DNA of 16,647 bases. It comes from CAZTLI01 sp964614375. Lineage in GTDB: Bacteria; Chloroflexota; Anaerolineae; Aggregatilineales; Phototrophicaceae. Shown here one piece after another: positions 1 to 7,295 of this stretch. Within the stretch, counting starts at the first letter, position 1; each line of letters starts with the position of its first letter. Below the pieces are notes generated by a model. The model did not search any database. It was not told the DNA's origin and saw nothing but the letters and a program-made list of their open reading frames with translations. The stretch lies in assembly GCA_964614375.1 (NCBI GenBank), contig CAZTLI010000067.1, forward strand, positions 1 to 16,647. The letters are read 5' to 3'. A program made the translations under genes and the position numbers.

Positions 1-312
1 GTGGTTAAGGTGGGGCCTGTGACTGGTCGATTTGAAGGTTCTATTCAATTGTCGGAATTATGTCCACCCGAAAGTTATACACTGACTATGAAGGGGAAGG
101 GTCCCGTTGGGCATGTCACAGGTGAGGGGTCCGTCCGTCTAGAATATGATGGCAGTGTAACGAGGATGTTCTACATTGGCGATGCGACAGTAGGCGGACG
201 AATTGCTACCGTTGGACAGCGTTTGTTGGATATTGCCGCTAAAGCAATCGCTAAGCAGAGCCTGAATTCATTGGCGAAGCGTATTCAGGAACGTATAGAA
301 GCGGCGCAATAA
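1..312 (+). CDS. coxG: CoxG-family protein, C-terminal part (CO dehydrogenase subunit G, SRPBCC fold)
   Basis: The visible 103 residues are the C-terminal two thirds of a CoxG/SRPBCC-type protein. The pattern KVGPVTGRFEGSI, then YTLTMKGKGPVGHVTGEG, then GDATVGGRIATVGQRLLD is typical of the family. In Oligotropha carboxidovorans CoxG is implicated in anchoring CO dehydrogenase to the membrane (family knowledge). The reading frame is open to the left edge, so the GTG at position 1 is just an internal valine codon and the true start lies outside the window. The end lacks the long C-terminal extension with a membrane segment found in some CoxG proteins and stops after an amphipathic stretch (LAKRIQERIEAAQ). 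It is followed by 100 nt and then coxM on the same strand, so it is probably part of the cox operon. Confidence 0.87.
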   Translation: MVKVGPVTGRFEGSIQLSELCPPESYTLTMKGKGPVGHVTGEGSVRLEYDGSVTRMFYIGDATVGGRIATVGQRLLDIAAKAIAKQSLNSLAKRIQERIEAAQ

Positions 313-412
313 TTTTCAAATTTGCGATTTTAGAAGTTATCGAGAAGGGGGGACTGCTGTTTACGCAATAGCTTTCGTTAATTAATGTTGTTGGAAAGGA
401 AAGGAATAATAT

Positions 413-1276
413 ATGATTCCGGGTGAATTTACTTATATTGCACCCTCATCAGTTGCTGAAGCTGCCAATTTGTTAGCAGAACACGGCTTTGATGCCAAAA
501 TCCTCGCGGGTGGGCAGAGCTTAATTCCGGCGATGCGTTTTAGATTATCTGTTCCTGCCATAATCATTGATCTCAATACTGTTAAAGGCATCGATTATCT
601 ACGTGAAGATAACGGGCATCTCGCGATTGGGGCGATGACCCGCGAGGCGCAGCTTGAAGATTCCGTACATGTCCAAACACACTATCCACTGCTGGCGGAC
701 GCCGCGCGTGTAATTGGCGATCCGCTGGTGCGGAATATGGCGACTGTTGGCGGCAACATTGCTCATGCCGACCCCGCCAATGATCATCCCGCAGTGATGT
801 TGGCCTACAACGCGCAAGTCGTTGCGACGGGCCCGAATGGGTCACGCACAATCGCCATTGATGATTTCTTCACCGGGCTGTTTGAAAACGCGCTCAATGA
901 TGATGAAGTGCTGACCGAAATCCGTATACCACGTCCGTCTGCAAATTCTAGTGGTGCATATGTCAAATTAGAACGTAAGGTCGGGGACTATGCCATCAGC
1001 GCGGTAGGGGTTCAAATCACGCTTGATGGCGATACCTGCACGGGGGCGCGGGTGGGTCTGACCAATGTCAGTGCCGTGCCGATGCGTGCGACCAATGCGG
1101 AGCAGATTCTCGTCGGCCAAAAGCTCACCAATGAGGTACTCGAAGAGGCGGGTCGTGCTGCTGCTGCGGAATGTGACCCGGCGGCGGATTTGCGCGGTTC
1201 GGTGGAATACAAACGTGATTTGACTCGTGTGTTGCTCAAACGTGCGCTGCGTAAAGCGGTAGAGCGTGCGGGGTAG
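413..1276 (+). CDS. coxM: Aerobic CO dehydrogenase, medium subunit (FAD-binding)
   Basis: This is the FAD subunit that passes electrons from the iron-sulfur subunit to the quinone pool or another acceptor. It has 287 residues, the normal length. Both FAD pyrophosphate-binding loops are visible: AGGQS at residues 32-36 and TVGGN at 111-115, the same positions as the AGGxS and TxGGx loops of the Oligotropha enzyme. The FAD_binding_5 domain covers about residues 1-175. The CO_deh_flav_C domain follows (about 180-285, including YVKLERKVGDYAISAVGV). The ATG is preceded by a strong purine-rich ribosome binding site, GGAAAGGAAAGGA at 393-405, 7 nt upstream. The stop codon overlaps the ribosome binding site of coxS, so the two are probably translated together. 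The order M-S-L is that of form I cox operons. Confidence 0.97.
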   Translation: MIPGEFTYIAPSSVAEAANLLAEHGFDAKILAGGQSLIPAMRFRLSVPAIIIDLNTVKGIDYLREDNGHLAIGAMTREAQLEDSVHVQTHYPLLADAARVIGDPLVRNMATVGGNIAHADPANDHPAVMLAYNAQVVATGPNGSRTIAIDDFFTGLFENALNDDEVLTEIRIPRPSANSSGAYVKLERKVGDYAISAVGVQITLDGDTCTGARVGLTNVSAVPMRATNAEQILVGQKLTNEVLEEAGRAAAAECDPAADLRGSVEYKRDLTRVLLKRALRKAVERAG

Positions 1277-1286
1277 GGAGATTAAA

Positions 1287-1769
1287 ATGACTAGACAAAC
1301 TGTAACCATTACGGTCAACGGACAGGCTGTTACGCGCGAGATTGAGTCACGGACGCTGCTTGTCCATTTCATTCGGGAAGACCTCGAATTGACAGGGACG
1401 CACATCGGCTGTGACACCACCAGTTGTGGCGCGTGTACGGTGATTATGGATGGGCGCGCGGTCAAAAGCTGTACCGTTTTCGCGGCGACAGCGAATGGCA
1501 GAAGCGTCGAGACGATTGAAGGAGTCGCACAGAACGGGCAATTGCATCCGCTGCAAGAGGGTTTCTGGGAAAAGCATGGCCTGCAATGTGGGTTCTGTAC
1601 ACCGGGCATGATTATGTGCGCCAAGCATCTGCTGGAAAAAATTCCCAATCCTACCGAAGAGGAAATACGCTGGGGTATATCGGGTAATTTATGCCGCTGC
1701 ACGGGCTACAATAAGATTGTCGAAGCTATCCAATACGCTGCCGATAAAATTGCGACAGGGGAGAGTTAA
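1287..1769 (+). CDS. coxS: Aerobic CO dehydrogenase, small subunit (two [2Fe-2S] clusters)
   Basis: This 160-residue protein carries the two [2Fe-2S] clusters that link the Mo-Cu site to FAD. The N-terminal ferredoxin-like domain has Cys42, Cys47, Cys50 and Cys62 (GCDTTSCGAC...KSC). The C-terminal helical domain has Cys101, Cys104, Cys136 and Cys138 (QCGFCTPG...LCRCTGYN). All eight ligands are present at family spacing. The frame could start at a GTG at 1266. The ATG at 1287 is preferred because AGGGAG (1275-1280) sits 6 nt before it and the protein then begins at the normal place (MTRQTVTITVNG). The ribosome binding site overlaps the coxM stop codon. The stop codon is 2 nt before the coxL ATG, and GGGGAG just inside the end of coxS serves coxL. 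Confidence 0.98.
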   Translation: MTRQTVTITVNGQAVTREIESRTLLVHFIREDLELTGTHIGCDTTSCGACTVIMDGRAVKSCTVFAATANGRSVETIEGVAQNGQLHPLQEGFWEKHGLQCGFCTPGMIMCAKHLLEKIPNPTEEEIRWGISGNLCRCTGYNKIVEAIQYAADKIATGES

Positions 1770-1771
1770 TC

Positions 1772-4383
1772 ATGACCTATCATAAGCCCGATAAGCCATA
1801 TCAACTGGAAAATCGTACCGAGTATCATTCCGAAAAGCCGGAAGGTGTATCGGCACAGGTAGAAACNNNNNNNNNNNNNNNNNNNNNNNNNNNNNNNNNN
1901 NNNNNNNNNNNNNNNNNNNNNNNNNNNNNNNNNNNNNNNNNNNNNNNNNNNNNNNNNNNNNNNNNNATCGTACCGAGTATCATTCCGAAAAGCCGGAAGG
2001 TGTATCGGCACAGGTAGAAACAACTGAAGAAATTCGTGTGACGACTCCGGCGGAAATCGGCGGCATGGGTCACCGGATGAAGCGTAAGGAAGACCCGCGT
2101 TTTCTACAGGGTAAAGGTAATTACATCGATGATATTAAGCTGCCCGGTATGCTCTATATGGACATCGTTCGCAGCCCTTATGCTCATGCAAAAATTTTAA
2201 GTATCGACGCCACTGAAGCCCTGGCGATGGATGGTGTCCTCGCTGTCATCACAGGCAAAGACCTTGCGGCGCATAACCTGCACTGGATGCCCACACTGCA
2301 ATCCGATACGCAGATGGTGCTGCCTGTCGAGAAGGTCGTCTACTATGCACAGGAAGTGGCCTGTGTGATCGCGACAGCGCGTTATCTGGCGGCGGATGCG
2401 GTCGAAAAGGTAATCGTCGAATATGAACCGCTAGAGCCAGTGGTTGACCCATTTAAAGCAATGGAAGATAAGGTCATTGTCCGCGATGACAAAGAGGTCA
2501 AGACCAACCTCGACTGGCACTGGGAAGCGGGCGATAAGGAAGCCACCGATAAAGTCTTCGCCGAGGCGGCACATACTATTAAGCAGTATATGTATCTGCC
2601 ACGCATCCACGTCGCATCTATCGAGACGTGTGGTATGGTCGCGAATTACAATCCAGCGACGGGCAAGATGCAGCTTTATATGACCTCACAGGCCCCACAT
2701 GCCATTCGCACCGTCTTCGCGCTGGTGAGTGGTCTGCCAGAACACAAAATACAGGTGATTGCGCCGGATATTGGCGGTGGATTTGGTGGCAAAGTACCTG
2801 TCTATCCCGGTTATGTGGTGTGCGCGGTGGCGAGTCTGTTGATTGGCAAGCCCGTGAAATGGATTGAAGACCGCAGCGAGAATTTGCAGGCGGATTCGTT
2901 TGCCCGCGACTATCACATCACAGCGGAAATGGCAGCCGACAGCAGCGGCAAAATCACCGGACTGCGCGTGCATACGCTAGCCGATAATGGCTGCACTGAC
3001 GGTCAGGCCAGCCCATCGAAGTTTCCAGCCGGGCTGTACAGCATCTGCACCGGCTCGTATGACATGAAAGCGGCGCATGTGAACGTCGATGCGGTTTACA
3101 CGACCAAACCGACGGGTGGCGTGGCCTATCGTTGTTCGTTCCGTGTGACAGAAGCCGTCCACATGATTGAGCGTATGGCGGACATTATGGCGCATGACCT
3201 CAATATCGACCCGGCAACATTCCGCATGAATAACTTCATCAAGCCGGAGCAGTTCCCGTATAAATCGCCGACCGGGTGGGAATATGACAGTGGCAATTAT
3301 CACGCGGCGCTGCAAAAGGCGATGGACATGATCGGTTATGACGACCTCCGCAAAGAACAGGCCGAAAAGCGGGCGCGCGGTGAACTGATGGGCATTGGCA
3401 TATCCAGCTTTACCGAAGTTGTTGGCGCTGGCCCGTCGAAGGATTACGACATCCTCGGCATCAAGATGTTCGATTCAGCGGAAATCCGCATCCACCCCAC
3501 TGGCAAGGCACTGGCGCGCTTTGGCACAAAGTCTCAGGGGCAGGGGCACGAGACGACCTATGCACAGATCATTGCAGAGGAACTCGGACTGCCCGCCGCC
3601 GACATCGAAATTGAAGAAGGGGACACCGATACCGCGCCCTATGGTCTGGGGACGTATGCTAGCCGTTCGACACCGACTGCGGGTGCGGCTGCGGCGATGG
3701 CAGCGCGTAAAATCAAAGCCAAAGCGCGTAAGATCGCGGCGCATCTGCTGGAGGTCAAAGAAGATGACCTCGAATGGAACGTCAATCAGTGGCAGGTGAA
3801 GGGGTCACCCGAACAGGCCAAGACCATTCAGGACATCGCTTTTGCTGCGTATACCAATCATCCACCGGACATTGAAGCAGGTTTGGAAGCGACAGACTAC
3901 TACAATCCACCCAACCTGACATTCCCCTTTGGTAGCTACATTGCCGTTGTGGACATCGACAGCGGTACGGGTGAGGTGCATGTCCGGCGCTTTGTCGCGA
4001 TTGATGACTGCGGTAATATCATCAATCCGCTGGTGGTCGAGGGGCAAGTTCACGGTGGTCTTACGATGGGTCTGGCTCCGGCACTGTACGAAGAAATTGT
4101 CTACGATGAAAATGGCACTTGCCTGACCGGGACTCTGGCAGATTATCTGCTGCCAACAGCAGTAGAATCCCCCAAGTGGGAGACCGGGCACACGATTACC
4201 CCGTCGCCGCATCATCCGCTGGGCGCAAAAGGTGTAGGCGAGTCGCCAACAGTGGGCGCGCCACCTGCGATTGCCAACGCTGTTGTGGATGCAATGTGGC
4301 ACCTGGGCGTGCGGCATATCGACATTCCCATCACACCAGAGAAAGTCTGGAAAGCCTTGCGCGACGCGGGTGTGGGCGAGTGA
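1772..4383 (+). CDS. coxL: Aerobic CO dehydrogenase, large (catalytic Mo-Cu) subunit, form I; interrupted by an artefactual N gap
   Basis: This subunit binds the molybdopterin cytosine dinucleotide cofactor and the Cu-S-Mo centre that oxidises CO to CO2. The diagnostic form I loop AYRCSFR is at 3124-3144, with the copper-binding cysteine codon at 3133. Other active-site elements are SQAPHA (Gln codon 2689), DIGGGFGGK and, near the C-terminus, GVGES with the catalytic Glu codon at 4240. These match Cys388, Gln240 and Glu763 of the Oligotropha enzyme. The N run at 1867-1966 and the repeated 55 bp after it break the frame. Removing the 155 extra positions joins the ATG at 1772 in frame to the rest and gives 818 residues (Cys403, Gln255, Glu772), normal for CoxL. 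A gene caller would otherwise start at the GTG at 2038 and lose the first 37 residues. GGGGAG precedes the ATG. Confidence 0.97.
1812..1866 (+). repeat. First copy of the 55-bp repeat flanking the assembly gap
   Basis: These 55 bases are identical to 1967-2021 on the far side of the N run. They encode the N-terminal tail of CoxL. The exact identity right up to both gap edges indicates two overlapping contig ends that were scaffolded without being merged, not a biological repeat. Confidence 0.95.
1867..1966. other. Assembly gap, 100 N, probably of negative true length
   Basis: This is a run of exactly 100 N, the conventional placeholder for a gap of unknown size. The two flanks share a 55-bp end overlap, so the true contigs probably overlap and no sequence is missing. 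Collapsing the gap plus one repeat copy removes 155 positions and restores the coxL frame. Confidence 0.93.
1967..2021 (+). repeat. Second copy of the 55-bp repeat flanking the assembly gap
   Basis: Identical base for base to 1812-1866. It begins at the first base after the N run, as expected when two graph contigs share one k-mer-sized overlap. In the raw sequence this copy is read in the wrong frame relative to the coxL ATG. Confidence 0.95.
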
Positions 4384-4408
4384 CATAAACACTATCTATA
4401 ACCAGAAT

Positions 4409-4435
4409 CGGGGGAGGGCGGTGTGTTCTCTCCCG
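4409..4435 (+). promoter_or_regulatory. Stem-loop between coxL and the maturation genes (attenuator or mRNA-processing element)
   Basis: CGGGGGAG (4409-4416) pairs with CTCTCCCG (4428-4435) over 8 bp with one G-U pair and an 11-nt loop. Only three T residues follow, so it is a weak terminator at best. Lying between the structural genes and the XdhC-type gene, it could lower expression of the maturation genes or protect the 3' end of the coxMSL message. Both roles are inferred. Confidence 0.5.
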
Positions 4436-4474
4436 TTTACATCTATTCGTGATTGAGGCTAAAGGTAAAAGACG

Positions 4475-5647
4475 ATGTTTGACCAGTATTTCAGCAAAGC
4501 CCTGGAATTGACTGAACGCGGCATACCCTATGCCACAGCGACGGTTGTCCATGCCGAAAAACCTACTTCGGGCAAACCGGGCGACAAAGCCCTCATCACG
4601 ATTGATGGTCAGTTATATGGCTGGATTGGGGGTAGCTGTGCCCAACCGACAGTCATCAGCGAGGCGAAAACGGCGATGCGCGAAGATAAAAGCCGCTTCA
4701 TTCGCATCTCCAACGAAAACGACCCGGCCTCCGCGCGTGCCGGCCTGATGCACTTTCCGATGACGTGTTACAGCGAGGGCGCGCTCGAAATTTTCATTGA
4801 GCCGCATCTACCGCAGCCCCAATTGCTAGTCATTGGCACAATGCCCGTCGCGCTGGCGCTGATGCAAATCGGGGAGGTTATGCGCTATCGCGTGATTGGC
4901 GTTGACCCCGAAAAGACCGGGACACCATTCCCGCACGCCAAGACGGTTCTGGATAGTCTCGGCGCGGTCATCGACCAGATACGTCCGCAGACCTTTGTCG
5001 TGGTCGCGTCACATGGCAATTATGATGAAGCTGCGCTCGAACACGTCTTAAAAGGCAAGCCCCGTTATGTGGGTTTGGTCGCCAGCCGTAAGCGGTTTGA
5101 TTCAGTGGTTGAGTATCTCAAAAATCAGGGTTTGACCGATGATGACCTGACACCGCTGAAAGCGCCCGCCGGACTGGATATTCAGGCGCAGCACGCCGAC
5201 GAAATCGCCCTGAGTATCATGGCGGAAATCGTCCAGTTGCGACGCAGCAAACCCGTCAGCCTGGACTGGGACGCGCTCATCGCTGAAATGCTCACTGAAA
5301 AGCAGCCTATCTCGCAAGAAGAAGTGGCATCTGGCATTGCGATTGACCCGGTATGCGGCATGGAAGTCGAAATTGAGAAAGCTAAAGCGTACTACGCCTA
5401 TGAGGACACGACCTATTACTTCTGCTGCAATGGCTGCAAGCTGACATTCTCTAAAAATCCAGAGCAGTTCATCACACGCACGCCGACCATCGCCATCGAC
5501 CCCGTATGCCACATGGAGGTTACCATCGCCACCGCACAATATCACTCGCAGCACGACGGCGTGACCTATTATTTTTGCTGCGCGGGTTGCAAATCATCGT
5601 TTGATAAAAACCCACATTCTTATCTGACCACAGAACAGGAATCATGA
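4475..5647 (+). CDS. XdhC/CoxI-family cofactor maturation protein with two C-terminal YHS metal-binding domains
   Basis: Residues 1-110 match the XdhC_CoxI domain (IGGSCAQPTV corresponds to the usual GGC motif). Residues 113-260 match the XdhC Rossmann domain (LLVIGTMPVALAL, YVGLVASRKR, PAGLDIQAQHADEIALSIMAEI). XdhC-type proteins bind molybdenum cofactor and support its sulfuration and insertion; CoxF and CoxI of Oligotropha belong to this family. Unusually, two YHS domains follow, at about residues 290-334 and 341-385. Each has DPVCxM (Cys294, Cys345) and YFCCxGCK (Cys317/318/321 and Cys368/369/372), a typical soft-metal ligand set. The protein has 390 residues; XdhC proteins without YHS are nearer 250-300. 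AAAGGT lies about 10 nt before the ATG. Its position after coxL and its metal-binding tail suggest a role in assembling the Cu-S-Mo centre (inference). Whether it is CoxF or CoxI in strict orthology cannot be told by eye. Confidence 0.92.
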   Translation: MFDQYFSKALELTERGIPYATATVVHAEKPTSGKPGDKALITIDGQLYGWIGGSCAQPTVISEAKTAMREDKSRFIRISNENDPASARAGLMHFPMTCYSEGALEIFIEPHLPQPQLLVIGTMPVALALMQIGEVMRYRVIGVDPEKTGTPFPHAKTVLDSLGAVIDQIRPQTFVVVASHGNYDEAALEHVLKGKPRYVGLVASRKRFDSVVEYLKNQGLTDDDLTPLKAPAGLDIQAQHADEIALSIMAEIVQLRRSKPVSLDWDALIAEMLTEKQPISQEEVASGIAIDPVCGMEVEIEKAKAYYAYEDTTYYFCCNGCKLTFSKNPEQFITRTPTIAIDPVCHMEVTIATAQYHSQHDGVTYYFCCAGCKSSFDKNPHSYLTTEQES

Positions 5648-6381
5648 CGATTCTCAAGAGTTTGCTGGATGACCTGCCAGCAGACTTGCCAGCGGTAGAT
5701 GTCTATATCGGCAAGAATTGGACACTGGCGCACCTGTCCGATAGCGACCGTGCGGGCGTGGCCTCCACACCCCAGCAGATTCCGCAGGAGTCTGTGTTTC
5801 ATATCGGTCAGCGATTGCATTTCTCCGATAGACCCTCACTTGCGGATATGTTGGCATCCCACACCAACATCACGGCGACTATTAGCGTGGCGGTGTTGAA
5901 TGCGGTGCTGCAACCGCCTGCCGAAATGCTGTCCGATGAGGATGCGGCGGACTGGTTATCGGCACAGTCAAAAGGCCGCTGTATCGCGATTTTTGGACGT
6001 TTCCCCTTTGTCGATGATGAAATCCGCCCCCATGCGAAACAGATTTGTGTGTTCGAGCAGCAGCCCACAGCGGGAGAGTATGGGGCGAATGATATGCCAC
6101 ATCTGCTGCCACAGATGGATATTGTCGCAATTACGGGCAGTACCATCATCAATCACACGCTGGATGCGATTCTGTCGTATGTGGGGGCGACGACTACTGT
6201 CGTCATCATGGGGCCGAGCACACCGCTCTCGCCGCGATTGTTCACGTATGGCGTGGATGTGCTGTTTGGGGTACGAGTAATAGATACCCATGCCACGATC
6301 CAGTCGGCGATGGCTGGTGATGATTTTCAGAAGATGCGGGGACTACAACGGGTGTCGTTATTTAAGGCTAACTTTCTGTAA
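5644..6381 (+). CDS. DUF4213/DUF364 protein (Rossmann-like, putative heavy-metal chelation)
   Basis: This 245-residue protein looks like an N-terminal DUF4213 domain (about 1-90, with RAGVAST and SLADMLASHTNITATISVAVLNAVL) followed by a DUF364 Rossmann-like domain (about 110-235, with IAIFGRFPFVDD, DIVAITGSTIINHTLDAIL and VVIMGPSTPLSPRLFTYGVDVLFGV as separate segments). The family is annotated as 'putative heavy-metal chelation' from structural similarity, but no biochemical activity is firmly established. The ATG overlaps the stop of the XdhC-type gene by ATGA (5644-5647), so translation is probably coupled and the two are likely to act together. A role in metal delivery to CO dehydrogenase is inference from position. 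No terminator follows; the next gene converges from the other strand after 17 nt. Confidence 0.82.
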   Translation: MTILKSLLDDLPADLPAVDVYIGKNWTLAHLSDSDRAGVASTPQQIPQESVFHIGQRLHFSDRPSLADMLASHTNITATISVAVLNAVLQPPAEMLSDEDAADWLSAQSKGRCIAIFGRFPFVDDEIRPHAKQICVFEQQPTAGEYGANDMPHLLPQMDIVAITGSTIINHTLDAILSYVGATTTVVIMGPSTPLSPRLFTYGVDVLFGVRVIDTHATIQSAMAGDDFQKMRGLQRVSLFKANFL

Positions 6382-6398
6382 TTGGCAATTCCTGAAAT

Positions 6399-6860
6399 TC
6401 AATCGTTTTCCTCTAAGAATGCTTTGATGGCAGTTGCTGTGGGTTGTGGAAATTCTTCATGAGCGAGTAGTTTCCCGTTTGCGATTTCTGTCATACCCAT
6501 GCAATTAGGAAAATCCTGCATCATCCGTCTCGCCGGCGCGATTGGAAACGTCGGGTCGGCTGCACCCCAGATAAAATGCACGGGAACGGTAATTCGGTTG
6601 TGAATCCTCGTTAGACCATCAATGAGTTTGAAATCAAGCCCAATGCTGAGATAGCGTGATGCGCCGAGTAATCGCCGTTTATCTTCACGTAATGGCTGAA
6701 TATAGCGCTTGATGAAGTCCTCATTTATGCGCGTTGAATCGTGGTAACAGCCGCCAAAGCCCATTGATGATTTCAAGAATGTTTTGGAACGAAGTAACCA
6801 GCGAAACGGGATATTATTGCCCGGAATGGTCATCAGTTTTGCATAGAGTGCCGGGGTCAG
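6399..6860 (-). pseudogene. Alpha/beta-hydrolase, C-terminal half only (5' end lost)
   Basis: About 153 codons are open. They contain the C-terminal part of an alpha/beta-hydrolase: the acid strand VPVHFIWGAADPTFPI (Asp) and the catalytic His in LLAHEEFP, followed by a final helix AIKAFLEEN. A complete member has about 270-300 residues, with a GxSxG nucleophile elbow in the first half; that half is absent. The frame continues upstream of the first ATG (6833) through family-like residues LTPALYAKL to a TGA at 6861-6863. No ribosome binding site precedes the ATG, and no homologous sequence is visible beyond the TGA. It is therefore read as a truncated remnant. A short, genuinely expressed protein starting at 6833 cannot be excluded. 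Confidence 0.65.
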
Positions 6861-6998
6861 TCAATGCTCCAGACGCGGACACCCCTTAGACGGTGAACTA
6901 CAAGCCCCTGTTTATAGGCAGAGAGAAGGGGTTGTGTGTGGTTCATGCTCTTTATATGATTGCTGGCAGACGTTGGGAAGAATCCGGTGGGGACAAAC

Positions 6999-7028
6999 AA
7001 AAAGCGCCAAGTTCACTTGACTTGACGC
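6999..7028 (-). terminator. Rho-independent terminator of the tRNA-Asp transcript
   Basis: On the - strand GCGTCAAGT (7028-7020) pairs with ACTTGGCGC (7012-7004) over 9 bp, including one U-G pair, with a 7-nt loop. It is followed directly by TTTTT (7003-6999). It lies 27 nt past the 3' end of the tRNA, as expected for a single-tRNA transcript. Confidence 0.87.
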
Positions 7029-7055
7029 CAGATGCCACCACCTGGATGGCTGATT

Positions 7056-7128
7056 CGGGAGCGACGGGATTTGAACCCGCGATCTTCGGCTTGACAGGCC
7101 GATATGTTAACCGCTACACCACGCCCCC
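7056..7128 (-). tRNA. tRNA-Asp, anticodon GTC
   Basis: A full cloverleaf can be drawn on the - strand. The acceptor stem GGGGGCG/CGCTCCC has one G-U pair. The D stem is GTGT/ACAT. The anticodon stem TCGGC/GCCGA holds the loop CTGTCAA (anticodon GTC, Asp), the variable loop is 5 nt, and the T arm is GCGGG-TTCAAAT-CCCGT. The discriminator base is G, as usual for tRNA-Asp. The 3' CCA is not encoded. It has its own promoter and terminator and stands alone. Confidence 0.97.
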
Positions 7129-7141
7129 TAAAGTGGACAAT

Positions 7142-7170
7142 AGCATAGCATCCTGTATCATCAGTGTCAA
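7142..7170 (-). promoter_or_regulatory. Sigma70-type promoter of tRNA-Asp
   Basis: On the - strand a perfect -35 box TTGACA (7170-7165) and a -10 box TATGCT (7147-7142, 4 of 6) are separated by exactly 17 bp. Transcription would start about 7 nt further on, just before the tRNA 5' end at 7128. Confidence 0.82.
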
Positions 7171-7251
7171 GACTTTTTGCCTCTATTTCGGGCTTATACC
7201 GGGATAAGGTTGAATATGTCCGACTTACTTCGGTAGATTGGATGTATTGGT

Positions 7252-7257
7252 TATAAT
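7252..7257 (+). promoter_or_regulatory. Candidate -10 box upstream of glgB
   Basis: A perfect TATAAT hexamer lies 38 nt before the glgB start codon. No good -35 hexamer is seen at 16-18 bp spacing (TTCGGT at 7229-7234 is poor), so it is only a candidate promoter, possibly activator-dependent. Confidence 0.4.
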
Positions 7258-7295
7258 CTTGCGACATATACCGTTCGTTAATTGGCAGGTGTTCC

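Noticed and set aside
968..1702. Long open frame on the - strand across coxM and coxS (244 codons)
   Set aside because: It is antisense to two intact, well-recognised genes, has no family-like sequence, and follows from their codon use.
1812..2021. The 55-bp repeat considered as a biological direct repeat or tandem duplication in CoxL
   Set aside because: Both copies abut the N run exactly, and keeping both breaks the frame of an otherwise intact essential subunit. An assembly overlap explains everything.
3805..4392. 195-codon open frame on the - strand over the end of coxL
   Set aside because: Antisense to the conserved C-terminal domain of CoxL; no recognisable domain and no ribosome binding site that would set it apart.
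6840..6880. GGGGTCAG...GGACACCCC next to the hydrolase break, considered as an insertion-sequence end
   Set aside because: The inverted part is only 5 bp, and there is no transposase fragment or target duplication nearby. It is too weak to call.
6893..7207. Open frame on the + strand of 104 codons
   Set aside because: It runs through the terminator and the antisense strand of tRNA-Asp, so it cannot be a real coding region.
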